The notes under the pieces: generated by a model
Database searches by the model: none
What the model saw: only the letters and a program-made list of their open reading frames with translations
What the model was told of the DNA's origin: nothing
From: Clostridia bacterium
GTDB lineage: Bacteria > Bacillota_A > Clostridia > Christensenellales > CAG-138
DNA length: 5,941 nt
Direction of reading: 5' to 3'
NCBI GenBank assembly: GCA_017459315.1
Contig: JAFUDD010000124.1
Span: forward strand, 1-5,941
In this document: piece after piece, positions 1 through 5,637 of the stretch
Layout of the letters: every line of letters begins with the position of its first letter
How positions within the stretch are numbered: the first letter of the stretch is position 1
Translations under genes and position numbers: made by a program

Positions 1-1
1 C

Positions 2-166
2 GGCATGGCGGACGCGGGCGCGGACACGTTCTGTGAAATCTACGACCCGCAGAATCCCGACGCTTCGCCCTACGGCGGCACGATCGTAAACAGCTATTGC
101 CATGCGTGGAGCTGCACGCCGGTATGGTTTTTGCGCAGCGGAAGGATAGCGCCAAAGGCACAGTGA
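2..166 (+). CDS. C-terminal end of a GH78-type glycosidase (alpha-L-rhamnosidase-like), 5' truncated by window
   Basis: An open frame enters from the left edge and gives 54 residues before TGA at 164-166. It contains GADTFCEIYDP, then SPYGG, then NSYCHAWSCTP followed by VWFLR. The acidic GADTFxExYDP stretch and the SxCHAWSCTP stretch resemble the last part of the (alpha/alpha)6 barrel in family 78 alpha-L-rhamnosidases and their relatives, which remove terminal rhamnose from plant glycans such as pectin side chains or glycosides. The catalytic acid lies outside the window, so activity cannot be judged. After VWFLR the protein ends abruptly with SGRIAPKAQ. Those codons run into the hairpin string that starts near 150, and no C-terminal beta-sandwich follows, so the natural end may have been replaced by the repeat. 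The gene is on the same strand as the GH43 gene 198 bases downstream, which suggests a shared glycan-degradation locus. Family assignment is from recall of motifs only. Confidence 0.66.
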   Translation, partial: GMADAGADTFCEIYDPQNPDASPYGGTIVNSYCHAWSCTPVWFLRSGRIAPKAQ

Positions 167-228
167 TATTGCTTCGCAATGATATTCGCATTAAAGATGC
201 GCGTGAAGAAAGCGTCTCCTTGCGGAGA
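150..228. repeat. String of four small hairpins with TGATATT spacers
   Basis: Four short perfect inverted repeats follow one another: GCC-AAA-GGC (151-159), ATTGC-TTC-GCAAT (168-180), CGCAT-TAAAG-ATGCG (187-201) and TCTCC-TTGC-GGAGA (215-228). TGATATT occurs at 164-170 and again at 180-186, so the first copy contains the stop codon of the upstream gene. Modular hairpins joined by TGATAT are, from memory, a recurrent intergenic repeat in gut Clostridia genomes. That is recollection and was not checked here. None of the hairpins is followed by a T-run typical of an intrinsic terminator. Confidence 0.5.
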
Positions 229-270
229 AACAGATCATAAAAAATAAAAATCCTTGCTTTCTTTTTCTTG

Positions 271-309
271 GTTCTTCCTTTTTCTTTCTCATGAAAGAAA
301 AAGAAGAAC
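271..309. repeat. Long pyrimidine/purine hairpin upstream of the GH43 gene
   Basis: The left arm 271-288 is almost all C and T. The right arm 293-309 is almost all A and G and is its reverse complement. They give 17 base pairs with one bulged C (277 or 278) and a TCAT loop (289-292). A second pyrimidine run (about 257-268) could compete for the same right arm. There is no T-run after the stem, so it is not a standard intrinsic terminator in either direction, although the A-rich run at 237-250 would give a U-rich tail on the minus strand. It lies 55 bases before the GH43 start and may be part of that mRNA's leader. No convincing promoter is visible between 167 and 364. Confidence 0.55.
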
Positions 310-364
310 AACAGAAATACCGAAAAAGAACAACATCCACATACTACTTTAAAAGGAGCAACCC

Positions 365-1831
365 ATGAAAACAAAGCAAGCCTTTAACCCCTACCTCCCG
401 AGCTGGGAATACGTGCCCGACGCCGAGCCGCATATCGTGGATGGCCGGGTGTACATCTACGGCTCGCACGACCTGTTCAACGGCATCAACTTCTGCCTCG
501 GCGACTATGTGTGCTGGTCCGCGCCTGTCGATGACCTCGGCAACTGGACGTATCACGGCTGCATCTATAAGCGTGAGCAGGACCCCGCCGCGCCGAAGAT
601 CCGCGTCACCAACGGCCTTGCCGCGCCGGATATGGTCGTCGGCGACGACGGGCGCTATTACCTCTATTATTTCATGGGCGGCACCAAGATGATCTCCGTC
701 GCGGTCAGCGATTCGCCCGCCGGCAAGTATGAATTCTACGGCTACGTCAAGTACCAGGACGGCACGCCCATCGGCAAGCGCGGCGAGCCGTTCCAGTTCG
801 ACCCCGGCTGCTTGAAGGACGACGACGGACGCCTGTACCTCTATACCGGCTTTGCGTTCGGCGGCAACCCGATCCTGCTCGACGGTTCGCAGCCGACCAA
901 GCACGGCCCGATGGTCTTTGAGCTCGACACCAAGGACATGCTCACCGTCATTTCCGGCGACGAGCTGCACTACATCGGCGTGCTGACCGGCGACGAAGCC
1001 AAGGGTACCGCGTTCGAGCAGCAGCCGTTCGGCGAAGCGTCCTCGATGCGCAAGTTCAACGGCAAATATTACTTTATTTACAGCTCGCTGAACAGCCACA
1101 ACCTCTGCTATGCCGTGTCCGACTACCCCGATCACGGCTTCGAGTACGGCGGCATCCTCGTCTCCTGCGGCGACATCGGATTGGACGGCGTGCCGGATAC
1201 TGCGCATGCGCGCATGTGCACCGGCAACACGCACGGCAGCTTAATCGAGATCGAGGGCAAGTATTACATCTTCTATCACCGCCACTCGAACCGCAAGCAG
1301 TCCTCGCGCCAGGCCTGCGCCGAGCAGATCCGCTTTGAGGACGGCAAGTTCTATCAGGCCGAAATGACCTCCTGCGGCCTGAACGGGCAGCCGCTTGCGG
1401 GCAAGGGCAAGTACCCGACCTACATCGCCTGCAACGTCTACGGCAAGAACGGCACGCGGTTTTTGTCGATGCTCAAGCATCCGAAGGGCGCCGATCCGTT
1501 CCTCACGCAGCACGGCAAGGACCGTGAATCGGGCGAGGATCAGTATATCTCCAACTTCTGCACCGGCTGCACGGTCGGATTCAAATACTTCGACCTCAGG
1601 GAAACCAAGTCGATCACGCTGACCCTGCAGGGCTACGGCAACGGCTGCGCCGTCACGATCCGCACCAAGGAGCATGGCGAGCCGATCGTGAAGATCCCGG
1701 CCGAAACCGCGCTCGAGCCCAAGACCTTCACCGCCGCGCTGCCGGAGGGCCTCGGCGAAAAAGAGGCGCTGTACTTCTCCGTCGAGGGCAAGGGCGGCAC
1801 GTTCGACTTTACTGCATTTGAATTGCAGTAA
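365..1831 (+). CDS. Cytoplasmic GH43 family glycosidase (beta-xylosidase / alpha-L-arabinofuranosidase type) with CBM6-like C-terminal domain
   Basis: 488 residues. The start is set by AAAAGGAG at 351-358, six bases before ATG, and the N-terminus (FNPYLPSWEYVPDAEPH) is typical of family 43 five-bladed propellers. Likely catalytic residues are Asp19 (PDAEPH, general base), Asp146 (FDPG, pKa modulator) and Glu224 (GEASS, general acid). Their spacing agrees with known family 43 enzymes. His290 in NTHGS is probably the conserved active-site histidine. The propeller spans roughly residues 8-335. Residues about 345-488 form a beta-rich tail ending in FDFTAFELQ, like the CBM6-type sandwich attached to many family members. 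There is no signal peptide, so it should act in the cytoplasm on imported oligosaccharides, releasing xylose or arabinose. Which sugar it releases cannot be told. It lies downstream of a GH78-like gene and is closed by a strong terminator. The LacI-type palindrome found at 4582 and 4774 is absent upstream of it. Confidence 0.92.
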   Translation: MKTKQAFNPYLPSWEYVPDAEPHIVDGRVYIYGSHDLFNGINFCLGDYVCWSAPVDDLGNWTYHGCIYKREQDPAAPKIRVTNGLAAPDMVVGDDGRYYLYYFMGGTKMISVAVSDSPAGKYEFYGYVKYQDGTPIGKRGEPFQFDPGCLKDDDGRLYLYTGFAFGGNPILLDGSQPTKHGPMVFELDTKDMLTVISGDELHYIGVLTGDEAKGTAFEQQPFGEASSMRKFNGKYYFIYSSLNSHNLCYAVSDYPDHGFEYGGILVSCGDIGLDGVPDTAHARMCTGNTHGSLIEIEGKYYIFYHRHSNRKQSSRQACAEQIRFEDGKFYQAEMTSCGLNGQPLAGKGKYPTYIACNVYGKNGTRFLSMLKHPKGADPFLTQHGKDRESGEDQYISNFCTGCTVGFKYFDLRETKSITLTLQGYGNGCAVTIRTKEHGEPIVKIPAETALEPKTFTAALPEGLGEKEALYFSVEGKGGTFDFTAFELQ

Positions 1832-1866
1832 TGAAGCGATATCGCGCCCGTACAGGCAACCATAGA

Positions 1867-1906
1867 CATAAAAAATTCCCGGCCAGTCGGCCGGGAATTT
1901 TTTATG
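1867..1906. terminator. Bidirectional intrinsic terminator between convergent genes
   Basis: A perfect 18-bp stem (1867-1884 with 1889-1906) closes a 4-base AGTC loop. The core TTCCCGGCC/GGCCGGGAA is flanked by six A on one side and six T on the other, so each strand carries a GC stem followed by a T-run. It sits 35 bases after the GH43 stop and 15 bases after the stop of the minus-strand pfkB-type gene, so it should end both transcripts. A separate 10-bp palindrome, GCGATATCGC, lies at 1836-1845. Confidence 0.95.
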
Positions 1907-1921
1907 CCCGTCAAACGGATT

Positions 1922-2788
1922 TTATCTGTAGTACTTCTGAATGAAGTCGTATACGTCCTCACGCGTGCCCTTGAACGGGCCGGGGGTCTCCATCTTGAGG
2001 GAGACGAGCGCGGCAGCAAATTCGAGGGCTTCGGGGATATCGTGATCGAGGCGCTCGGTGAGGTAGCCCGCAAACGTCGTGTCGCCGCGGCCGGTACGGC
2101 CCGCAAGGCCGCGCGGCTTCAGCGGGGAACGGTAGATGGTCTTGCCGTCGCAGACGATGGCTTCGGTGTTGTGTGTGATCAGAACTTCCTTGGCACCCCA
2201 TTCGCAGAGCATGAACGCGGCCTTTTCACGGTCGGTCGTGCCGGTCAGCACCTCGGCCTCGGCAGCGTCGGTCTTGAGGTAGTCGATCATCGGCAGATAC
2301 TTCATCTTATCCGGCCAGTCGCGCAGCTCCAGGGAGCCGTCGTCGTTGCGGCAGCGGAGCAGCGCCTGCACATCGACGCCGACAGGGCCGCGCTTGGCGC
2401 ATGCCTCGATGACTTCGCCGGGGATATCGCCGTAAACGAGGCCGCCGAGGTGATAGATCTTCGCTTCGGCGTCGGGCAGGTCGGCCACGGTATACGGCTC
2501 GATCATGGAGGTGTTCAAGCACTCGCGGCGCTCACGGTCCGCCGTGAAGTACGTGTTCTGCATCTCGGTGCAGGTCTTGGATTCGACGGCAAAGATTTTC
2601 TCCACCTTGCTGTCCTTGAACGTGTCGCGCGGGTCGAGACGCCGAGAGTCGCCCTTCGGCACGACCGCTACGCTGTGGCCGATGGCCGCCGCCGCATAGC
2701 CGGAGAACGTGACCGCGCCGCCCGAAATGTACTCCTCGCGCCCGTCATAGTCAATGTTGTGATCGAGCGAGATCTGGCCGATAATCAT
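1922..2788 (-). CDS. PfkB-family carbohydrate kinase (ribokinase-like), small variant
   Basis: 288 residues, at the short end for the PfkB family. These enzymes transfer the ATP gamma-phosphate to a hydroxyl of a sugar, nucleoside or related small molecule in the cytoplasm. Gly23-Gly24 begins the N-terminal signature, but the usual Asn at signature position 6 is Phe28 (GGAVTFSGYAAAAIG). The C-terminal signature is GRTGRGDTTFAGYL (230-243), with Asp236 as the expected catalytic base. Arg235 is counted here as part of GRGD, where GAGD is usual. The substrate cannot be assigned. It is the last gene of the lacI-PHP-pfkB operon, starting 4 bases after the PHP stop. The only in-frame start after an upstream TAA is this ATG. 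No well-placed ribosome binding site is seen (GGGAGG lies 21 bases away), so translation is probably coupled to the PHP gene. The bidirectional terminator lies just beyond its stop. Confidence 0.9.
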   Translation of the reverse strand: MIIGQISLDHNIDYDGREEYISGGAVTFSGYAAAAIGHSVAVVPKGDSRRLDPRDTFKDSKVEKIFAVESKTCTEMQNTYFTADRERRECLNTSMIEPYTVADLPDAEAKIYHLGGLVYGDIPGEVIEACAKRGPVGVDVQALLRCRNDDGSLELRDWPDKMKYLPMIDYLKTDAAEAEVLTGTTDREKAAFMLCEWGAKEVLITHNTEAIVCDGKTIYRSPLKPRGLAGRTGRGDTTFAGYLTERLDHDIPEALEFAAALVSLKMETPGPFKGTREDVYDFIQKYYR

Positions 2789-2792
2789 GGTA

Positions 2793-3506
2793 TCAAACTT
2801 GTCGCAAAGCCTCCCATTCCTGAATTATGCTTTCATATGTCGGACACCGGAGCGTATACTGCCCCGATGTGATGACCTCCTTCAGCGCGAACGAATCGCG
2901 GATGCGGTTTTCGACGACCATCGCCGCACGGCCCTGGTCGCCGGTGCGGTGCGCGTCGCTGCCCGCCGTGGCGTACATCGAAGGATGCGCCTTCCAATAG
3001 GCAAACGCAAGCTCGTTGCGGCTGTCGTGCCGCGGGTTTGAATTGGCGATCTCCGTGCCGTGCACGCTGTCCCAAAACACCTCGTCGCAGTTCCGGTACG
3101 GGTGCGCGTGGATGATCAAAACCTCGTCCTTATATCGGTCGAAAAACGCCTTGTGGTCGCACGCCATCATGTAGGGATTGTTTTTCAGCCACGCTTCGTC
3201 GATACCGTACACGAGATAGTCGCTGTCGTTTTCCGGGAACCGCAGCTCCGCGCCGAGTAAGACGTCCATACCGAGCGCCTCGCCGGCGGCCTTGGCCGCG
3301 CGATAGCCGGTCAGCCAGTATTCCACACAGGCCTCCCAGTCGTCGGGATGAGGGTAGTCGCGGATATAGCCCATGTGCAGATGGTCGGTCACGCACAGTC
3401 CGGTATAGCCGAGCTCGTGATAGACGCGCACCTGCTCGGCGGCAGGGACGTGCCCGCAATGGCTCGTTTCCGCGGTGTGCATGTGCAGCTCATAAAGATA
3501 AGACAT
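2793..3506 (-). CDS. PHP-domain metal-dependent phosphoesterase
   Basis: 237 residues forming one PHP (polymerase and histidinol phosphatase) domain and nothing more. The metal-binding motifs are all present: HMH at 8-10, TDHLH at 40-44 (Asp41, His42), GAEL with Glu87, HAHP at 133-136, GTE with Glu152, and GSDAH at 182-186 (Asp184, His186). This set normally holds two or three metal ions and hydrolyses a phosphate ester. Family members include histidinol phosphatase, nucleotide or oligonucleotide phosphoesterases and cyclic-phosphate diesterases, and no substrate-specific motif is recognised here. It is cytoplasmic, with no signal peptide. The ATG directly follows the TAA of the lacI gene with no gap. 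Its ribosome binding site (AAGGAA at 3516-3521, minus strand) lies inside the end of that gene, 9 bases before the start. Co-transcription with the repressor and a sugar-type kinase suggests it acts on a phosphorylated metabolite of the same pathway, which is inference. Confidence 0.9.
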   Translation of the reverse strand: MSYLYELHMHTAETSHCGHVPAAEQVRVYHELGYTGLCVTDHLHMGYIRDYPHPDDWEACVEYWLTGYRAAKAAGEALGMDVLLGAELRFPENDSDYLVYGIDEAWLKNNPYMMACDHKAFFDRYKDEVLIIHAHPYRNCDEVFWDSVHGTEIANSNPRHDSRNELAFAYWKAHPSMYATAGSDAHRTGDQGRAAMVVENRIRDSFALKEVITSGQYTLRCPTYESIIQEWEALRQV

Positions 3507-4529
3507 TTATACCTGTTCCTTTCCGTCTGCGGCGCGGCAGGAATGCCGCAGCACAAGCGATGTGGGGATAATGGCGTTGGTATGCGGCTGCTCCGGATGC
3601 GCGATGCGATCCAGCAGCATATCGACCGCGGCGGTCGCCATACGCTGCTTCGGCTGATCCACGGTCGTGAGATCCACGGACGGCAGCGCCGCGTAGGAGA
3701 TATTGTCGAAGCCCATCACGGAGACATCCTCCGGTACCCGCAGACCGTGCTCATAGGCGGCCTGCATGACGCCGATGGCGAGCGCGTCGGACGCGCAAAG
3801 CAGCGCCGTGTGCGCATGCGGCCCGGCAAAGTACGTCTTGCCGAGCGCGTAGCCGACCGGCTGCGAGCTGCGCTCCTGCGTGTTGTAGATGACCTCCGGC
3901 GAAATACCGAGCTTTTTGCACGCGTCCAGATACCCCTCGAGGCGGAGCCGGTGCGTGACGCTGTGCTCGCGGCAGCCGAAATACAGGATGCGCCGATGGC
4001 CGATGGAGTAGAGGTATTCGGTCGCGGAAAACGTGCCCTGCCGGTTATCGACGGCAATGTAGTTTTCGGGCAGATCCTGCATGTTTTCGCTGATGAACAC
4101 GGTCGGGACCTGCGCGGTCAGCGTTTTCAGCCCGTCGTAGGATTCGTTGCCGACCGGGATCATCAGGATCCCGTCCACCTGCCGCCCGACGAGCAGCGAA
4201 AAGACCTGCTTTTCCAGCTCCGGGTCGTAGGACGAGTTGCAGACCATCAGGTTATAGCCGCACTTGCGCGCGTAGATCTCGATGTGCGTCGTCAGCTCGC
4301 TCATGAACGGGTTGTCGATGCTCGCCACGATCAGGCCGATGATGTTCGTCTTTTTCATCACCATCGACCGCGCGACCGCGTTCGGCGTGTAGCCCATTTC
4401 CTCGCAGAGCTTCAGAATCCGCTTCCGCGTGTCCTCGCCGATTTCCGGACTGCCGGAAAGCGCACGGGATACCGTCGCGTAGGACACCCCCGCGATCTTT
4501 GCCACGTCCTTTAATGTTATACTGCCCAT
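3507..4529 (-). CDS. LacI-family transcriptional repressor
   Basis: 340 residues from the chosen ATG. Residues 5-24 (TLKDVAKIAGVSYATVSRAL) are the LacI-type helix-turn-helix, with Tyr17-Ala18 at the two base-reading positions. Residues 49-56 (PNAVARSM) form the hinge helix, with Met56 where LacI has the intercalating Leu56. Residues from about 60 on are a periplasmic-binding-protein-like sugar-sensing domain (IIGLIVASIDNPF, then VMGFDNISYAALPS near 265-280). The start at 4529 is preferred over an in-frame ATG at 4601 for three reasons: homology begins there, GAGGAAGG lies 5 bases upstream, and the predicted transcription start falls downstream of 4601. It heads the operon with the PHP and pfkB genes. 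Two matching palindromes lie in the divergent control region, so it probably represses itself and the HAD genes. The inducer is unknown and is most likely a sugar or sugar phosphate. Confidence 0.94.
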   Translation of the reverse strand: MGSITLKDVAKIAGVSYATVSRALSGSPEIGEDTRKRILKLCEEMGYTPNAVARSMVMKKTNIIGLIVASIDNPFMSELTTHIEIYARKCGYNLMVCNSSYDPELEKQVFSLLVGRQVDGILMIPVGNESYDGLKTLTAQVPTVFISENMQDLPENYIAVDNRQGTFSATEYLYSIGHRRILYFGCREHSVTHRLRLEGYLDACKKLGISPEVIYNTQERSSQPVGYALGKTYFAGPHAHTALLCASDALAIGVMQAAYEHGLRVPEDVSVMGFDNISYAALPSVDLTTVDQPKQRMATAAVDMLLDRIAHPEQPHTNAIIPTSLVLRHSCRAADGKEQV

Positions 4530-4534
4530 ACGTG

Positions 4535-4542
4535 CCTTCCTC
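4535..4542 (-). promoter_or_regulatory. Ribosome binding site that fixes the lacI-type start
   Basis: On the minus strand GAGGAAGG is followed by CACGT and then ATG at 4529-4527, a standard 5-base spacing. The longer in-frame ATG at 4601 overlaps the predicted transcription start region, so this site supports the shorter 340-residue protein. Confidence 0.8.
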
Positions 4543-4581
4543 GCCTGCGGAAATATCGGAGCGGCTCGCGGACTTATGCCG

Positions 4582-4597
4582 ACGAAAACGTTTCCGT
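4582..4597. promoter_or_regulatory. Operator O1, LacI-family palindrome in the repressor's own promoter
   Basis: ACGAAAACGTTTCCGT is a 16-bp inverted repeat with a central CG and a single mismatched pair (4585/4594). It begins 7 bases downstream of the -10 box of the minus-strand promoter, so it covers the start of transcription, a position where a bound repressor would block initiation. The same ACGnAAACGTTTnCGT pattern recurs at 4774-4789. That the adjacent LacI-type protein binds it is inference from location and shape. Confidence 0.82.
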
Positions 4598-4604
4598 ACA
4601 CCTT

Positions 4605-4633
4605 ATTTTACAACCCGTCGCGCCGTTTGTCAA
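4605..4633 (-). promoter_or_regulatory. Sigma-A promoter for the lacI-PHP-pfkB operon
   Basis: On the minus strand TTGACA (4633-4628) and TAAAAT (4610-4605) are separated by exactly 17 bases. Transcription should start around 4596-4600, giving a leader of about 70 bases before the ATG at 4529, with operator O1 at its beginning. The -35 box is perfect and the -10 box differs from TATAAT at one position. Confidence 0.85.
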
Positions 4634-4736
4634 CGTGAAAAAAGCATGTAAAGCGCAGAAATCGCCGCCCTGTCCCGAAATCGCGCCCGCCTCCGGTTTT
4701 TGTGAAAAAGTTCATGACTTACTTCGTTTTTACTTA

Positions 4737-4765
4737 TTGACAAACCGCTGTTTCTGCTATACAAT
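4737..4765 (+). promoter_or_regulatory. Sigma-A promoter for the HAD gene pair
   Basis: TTGACA (4737-4742) and TACAAT (4760-4765) are separated by 17 bases, and a TG pair lies at 4755-4756, just upstream of the -10 box. Transcription should begin near 4771-4774, leaving a leader of about 75-80 bases before ATG 4850. Operator O2 starts 8 bases after the -10 box. The roughly 100 bases between this promoter and the divergent one (4634-4736) show no further clear signal. Confidence 0.87.
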
Positions 4766-4773
4766 ATTATCGA

Positions 4774-4789
4774 ACGCAAACGTTTTCGT
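4774..4789. promoter_or_regulatory. Operator O2, LacI-family palindrome in the HAD promoter
   Basis: ACGCAAACGTTTTCGT is a 16-bp inverted repeat with a central CG and one mismatched pair (4777/4786). It has the same architecture as O1, and the mismatch falls at the same position. Its centre is 192 bp from the centre of O1. An overlapping small palindrome, CGTTT-TCGT-AAACG (4781-4794), offers a second weak half-site arrangement. Placement over the transcription start predicts repression by the divergent LacI-type protein. Confidence 0.83.
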
Positions 4790-4819
4790 AAACGGATTTT
4801 ACCCGGCAGACCCCCACGG

Positions 4820-4831
4820 CGAACGCAAACG
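4820..4831 (+). repeat. 12-bp direct repeat of the O2 left half
   Basis: CGAACGCAAACG at 4820-4831 exactly repeats 4771-4782, 49 bp apart. It contains the half-operator ACGnAAACG but lacks the right half. It lies in the HAD leader, just ahead of the ribosome binding site AGAGGAGAGG (4835-4844). It could be an auxiliary half-site for the repressor or a remnant of a duplicated operator. Confidence 0.6.
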
Positions 4832-4849
4832 CAGAGAGGAGAGGAATCG

Positions 4850-5605
4850 ATGATCACCACGCTTTTATTCGATCTCGGCGGGACGCTGCACGACGTGCGC
4901 AGCACCGACGAATCGCGGCGGCGCTTTTCGGAGCATCTGATCCGGCGGCTCGGGCAGTACGGGATCGTGCTGGACACCGATCCGGATACGCTTTCCGCCC
5001 TGCTTCGCAGGAACGCGGAGGACTATAAGCAGCGCGGCGAGCGCGACCTCACCGAATTGCCCGAGGCCGAGGTCTGGAACGACTGGTACCTAAAGGATTT
5101 TCACATCGGGCGCGAACGGCTCGAACCGATCGCCGAGGAGCTGAGCTTCCTCTATGACTATGAGCGCGTCGAAAACATGCGAAAGGCGCGGCTGAAGGAA
5201 ACGGTCGAAACGCTGCGAAACATGGGCATCCGGCTCGGCGTCGTGTCGAACATTATTTCGACCTCGCTGGTTCCGCATGTGCTGAACGAATACGGCATCG
5301 CAAAGGATTTCGAATGCATCGTGATGTCCAGCTCGACCGGCATCCGCAAGCCCGACCCGCGCATCTTCGAGATCACGATGGACAAAATGGGTGTCACGGC
5401 GGCCGAGACCGGCTATGTCGGGGACACGATCTCCCGCGACGTGCGCGGCGCGCGCAACGCGCACATGGGGCTTGTGATCCAGGTCAACAACCCGGCCATT
5501 GCGCACCGGGACGTGAACTTCCGCGGGCCGGACGCGCCGAAGCCCGATTATCTCATTCAGGAATTGTATGAAATACCGCCGATTATCGAGCGGGTCAACG
5601 CATAA
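4850..5605 (+). CDS. HAD-superfamily hydrolase (subfamily IA-like phosphatase), DxG variant
   Basis: 251 residues, cytoplasmic, with the full HAD motif order. Motif I is FDLGGTL (Asp8 nucleophile), motif II is VVSN (Ser133), motif III is RKPDP (Lys167), and motif IV is GDTISRD (Asp192 and Asp197, metal ligands). An alpha-helical cap lies at about residues 15-115. The residue two after the nucleophile, normally Asp (general acid/base), is Gly10. Some genuine phosphatases, for example Escherichia coli YihX with FDLGN, share this, so activity is not excluded. The start is set by AGAGGAGAGG six to fourteen bases upstream. It is the first gene after the O2-controlled promoter, and a second HAD gene follows after 32 bases. 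The probable role is removal of phosphate from a small metabolite, perhaps a sugar phosphate. The substrate is unknown. Confidence 0.9.
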   Translation: MITTLLFDLGGTLHDVRSTDESRRRFSEHLIRRLGQYGIVLDTDPDTLSALLRRNAEDYKQRGERDLTELPEAEVWNDWYLKDFHIGRERLEPIAEELSFLYDYERVENMRKARLKETVETLRNMGIRLGVVSNIISTSLVPHVLNEYGIAKDFECIVMSSSTGIRKPDPRIFEITMDKMGVTAAETGYVGDTISRDVRGARNAHMGLVIQVNNPAIAHRDVNFRGPDAPKPDYLIQELYEIPPIIERVNA

Positions 5606-5637
5606 TCCCCCAATATCATCCAAAGGAGAGAACGTAT

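Noticed and set aside
344..1234. Long minus-strand open frame (296 codons) opposite the GH43 gene
   Set aside because: It lies entirely antisense to a gene with clear catalytic motifs, is rich in Val, Ala, Arg and Asp in the manner of a GC-rich shadow frame, and has no recognisable domain.
1836..1845. Palindrome GCGATATCGC after the GH43 stop
   Set aside because: Ten bases with no second copy and no associated feature. It is most likely incidental.
1904..2872. Long plus-strand open frame (322 codons) opposite the PfkB-type kinase
   Set aside because: Antisense shadow of a gene with both PfkB signature regions. It begins on the terminator stem, which would be an unlikely start.
3348..4514. 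Long plus-strand open frame (388 codons) opposite the LacI and PHP genes
   Set aside because: It is longer than either true gene, but its sequence is low-complexity Val, Asp, Arg and Ala with no domain, while both opposite genes have complete family motifs and ribosome binding sites.
4582..4597. CcpA catabolite-repression (cre) site
   Set aside because: The centre AAACGTTT resembles cre, but the outer bases are CG rather than the TG/CA typical of cre, and two copies flank a local LacI gene. A local operator explains it better, although cross-recognition cannot be excluded.
4530..4601. 24-residue N-terminal extension of the LacI protein from ATG 4601
   Set aside because: The extension covers operator O1 and the predicted transcription start, has no homology, and a better ribosome binding site serves ATG 4529.
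4635..4853. Small plus-strand open frame of 72 codons across the divergent control region
   Set aside because: It spans the HAD promoter and operator O2, lacks a ribosome binding site and overlaps the HAD start in another frame.
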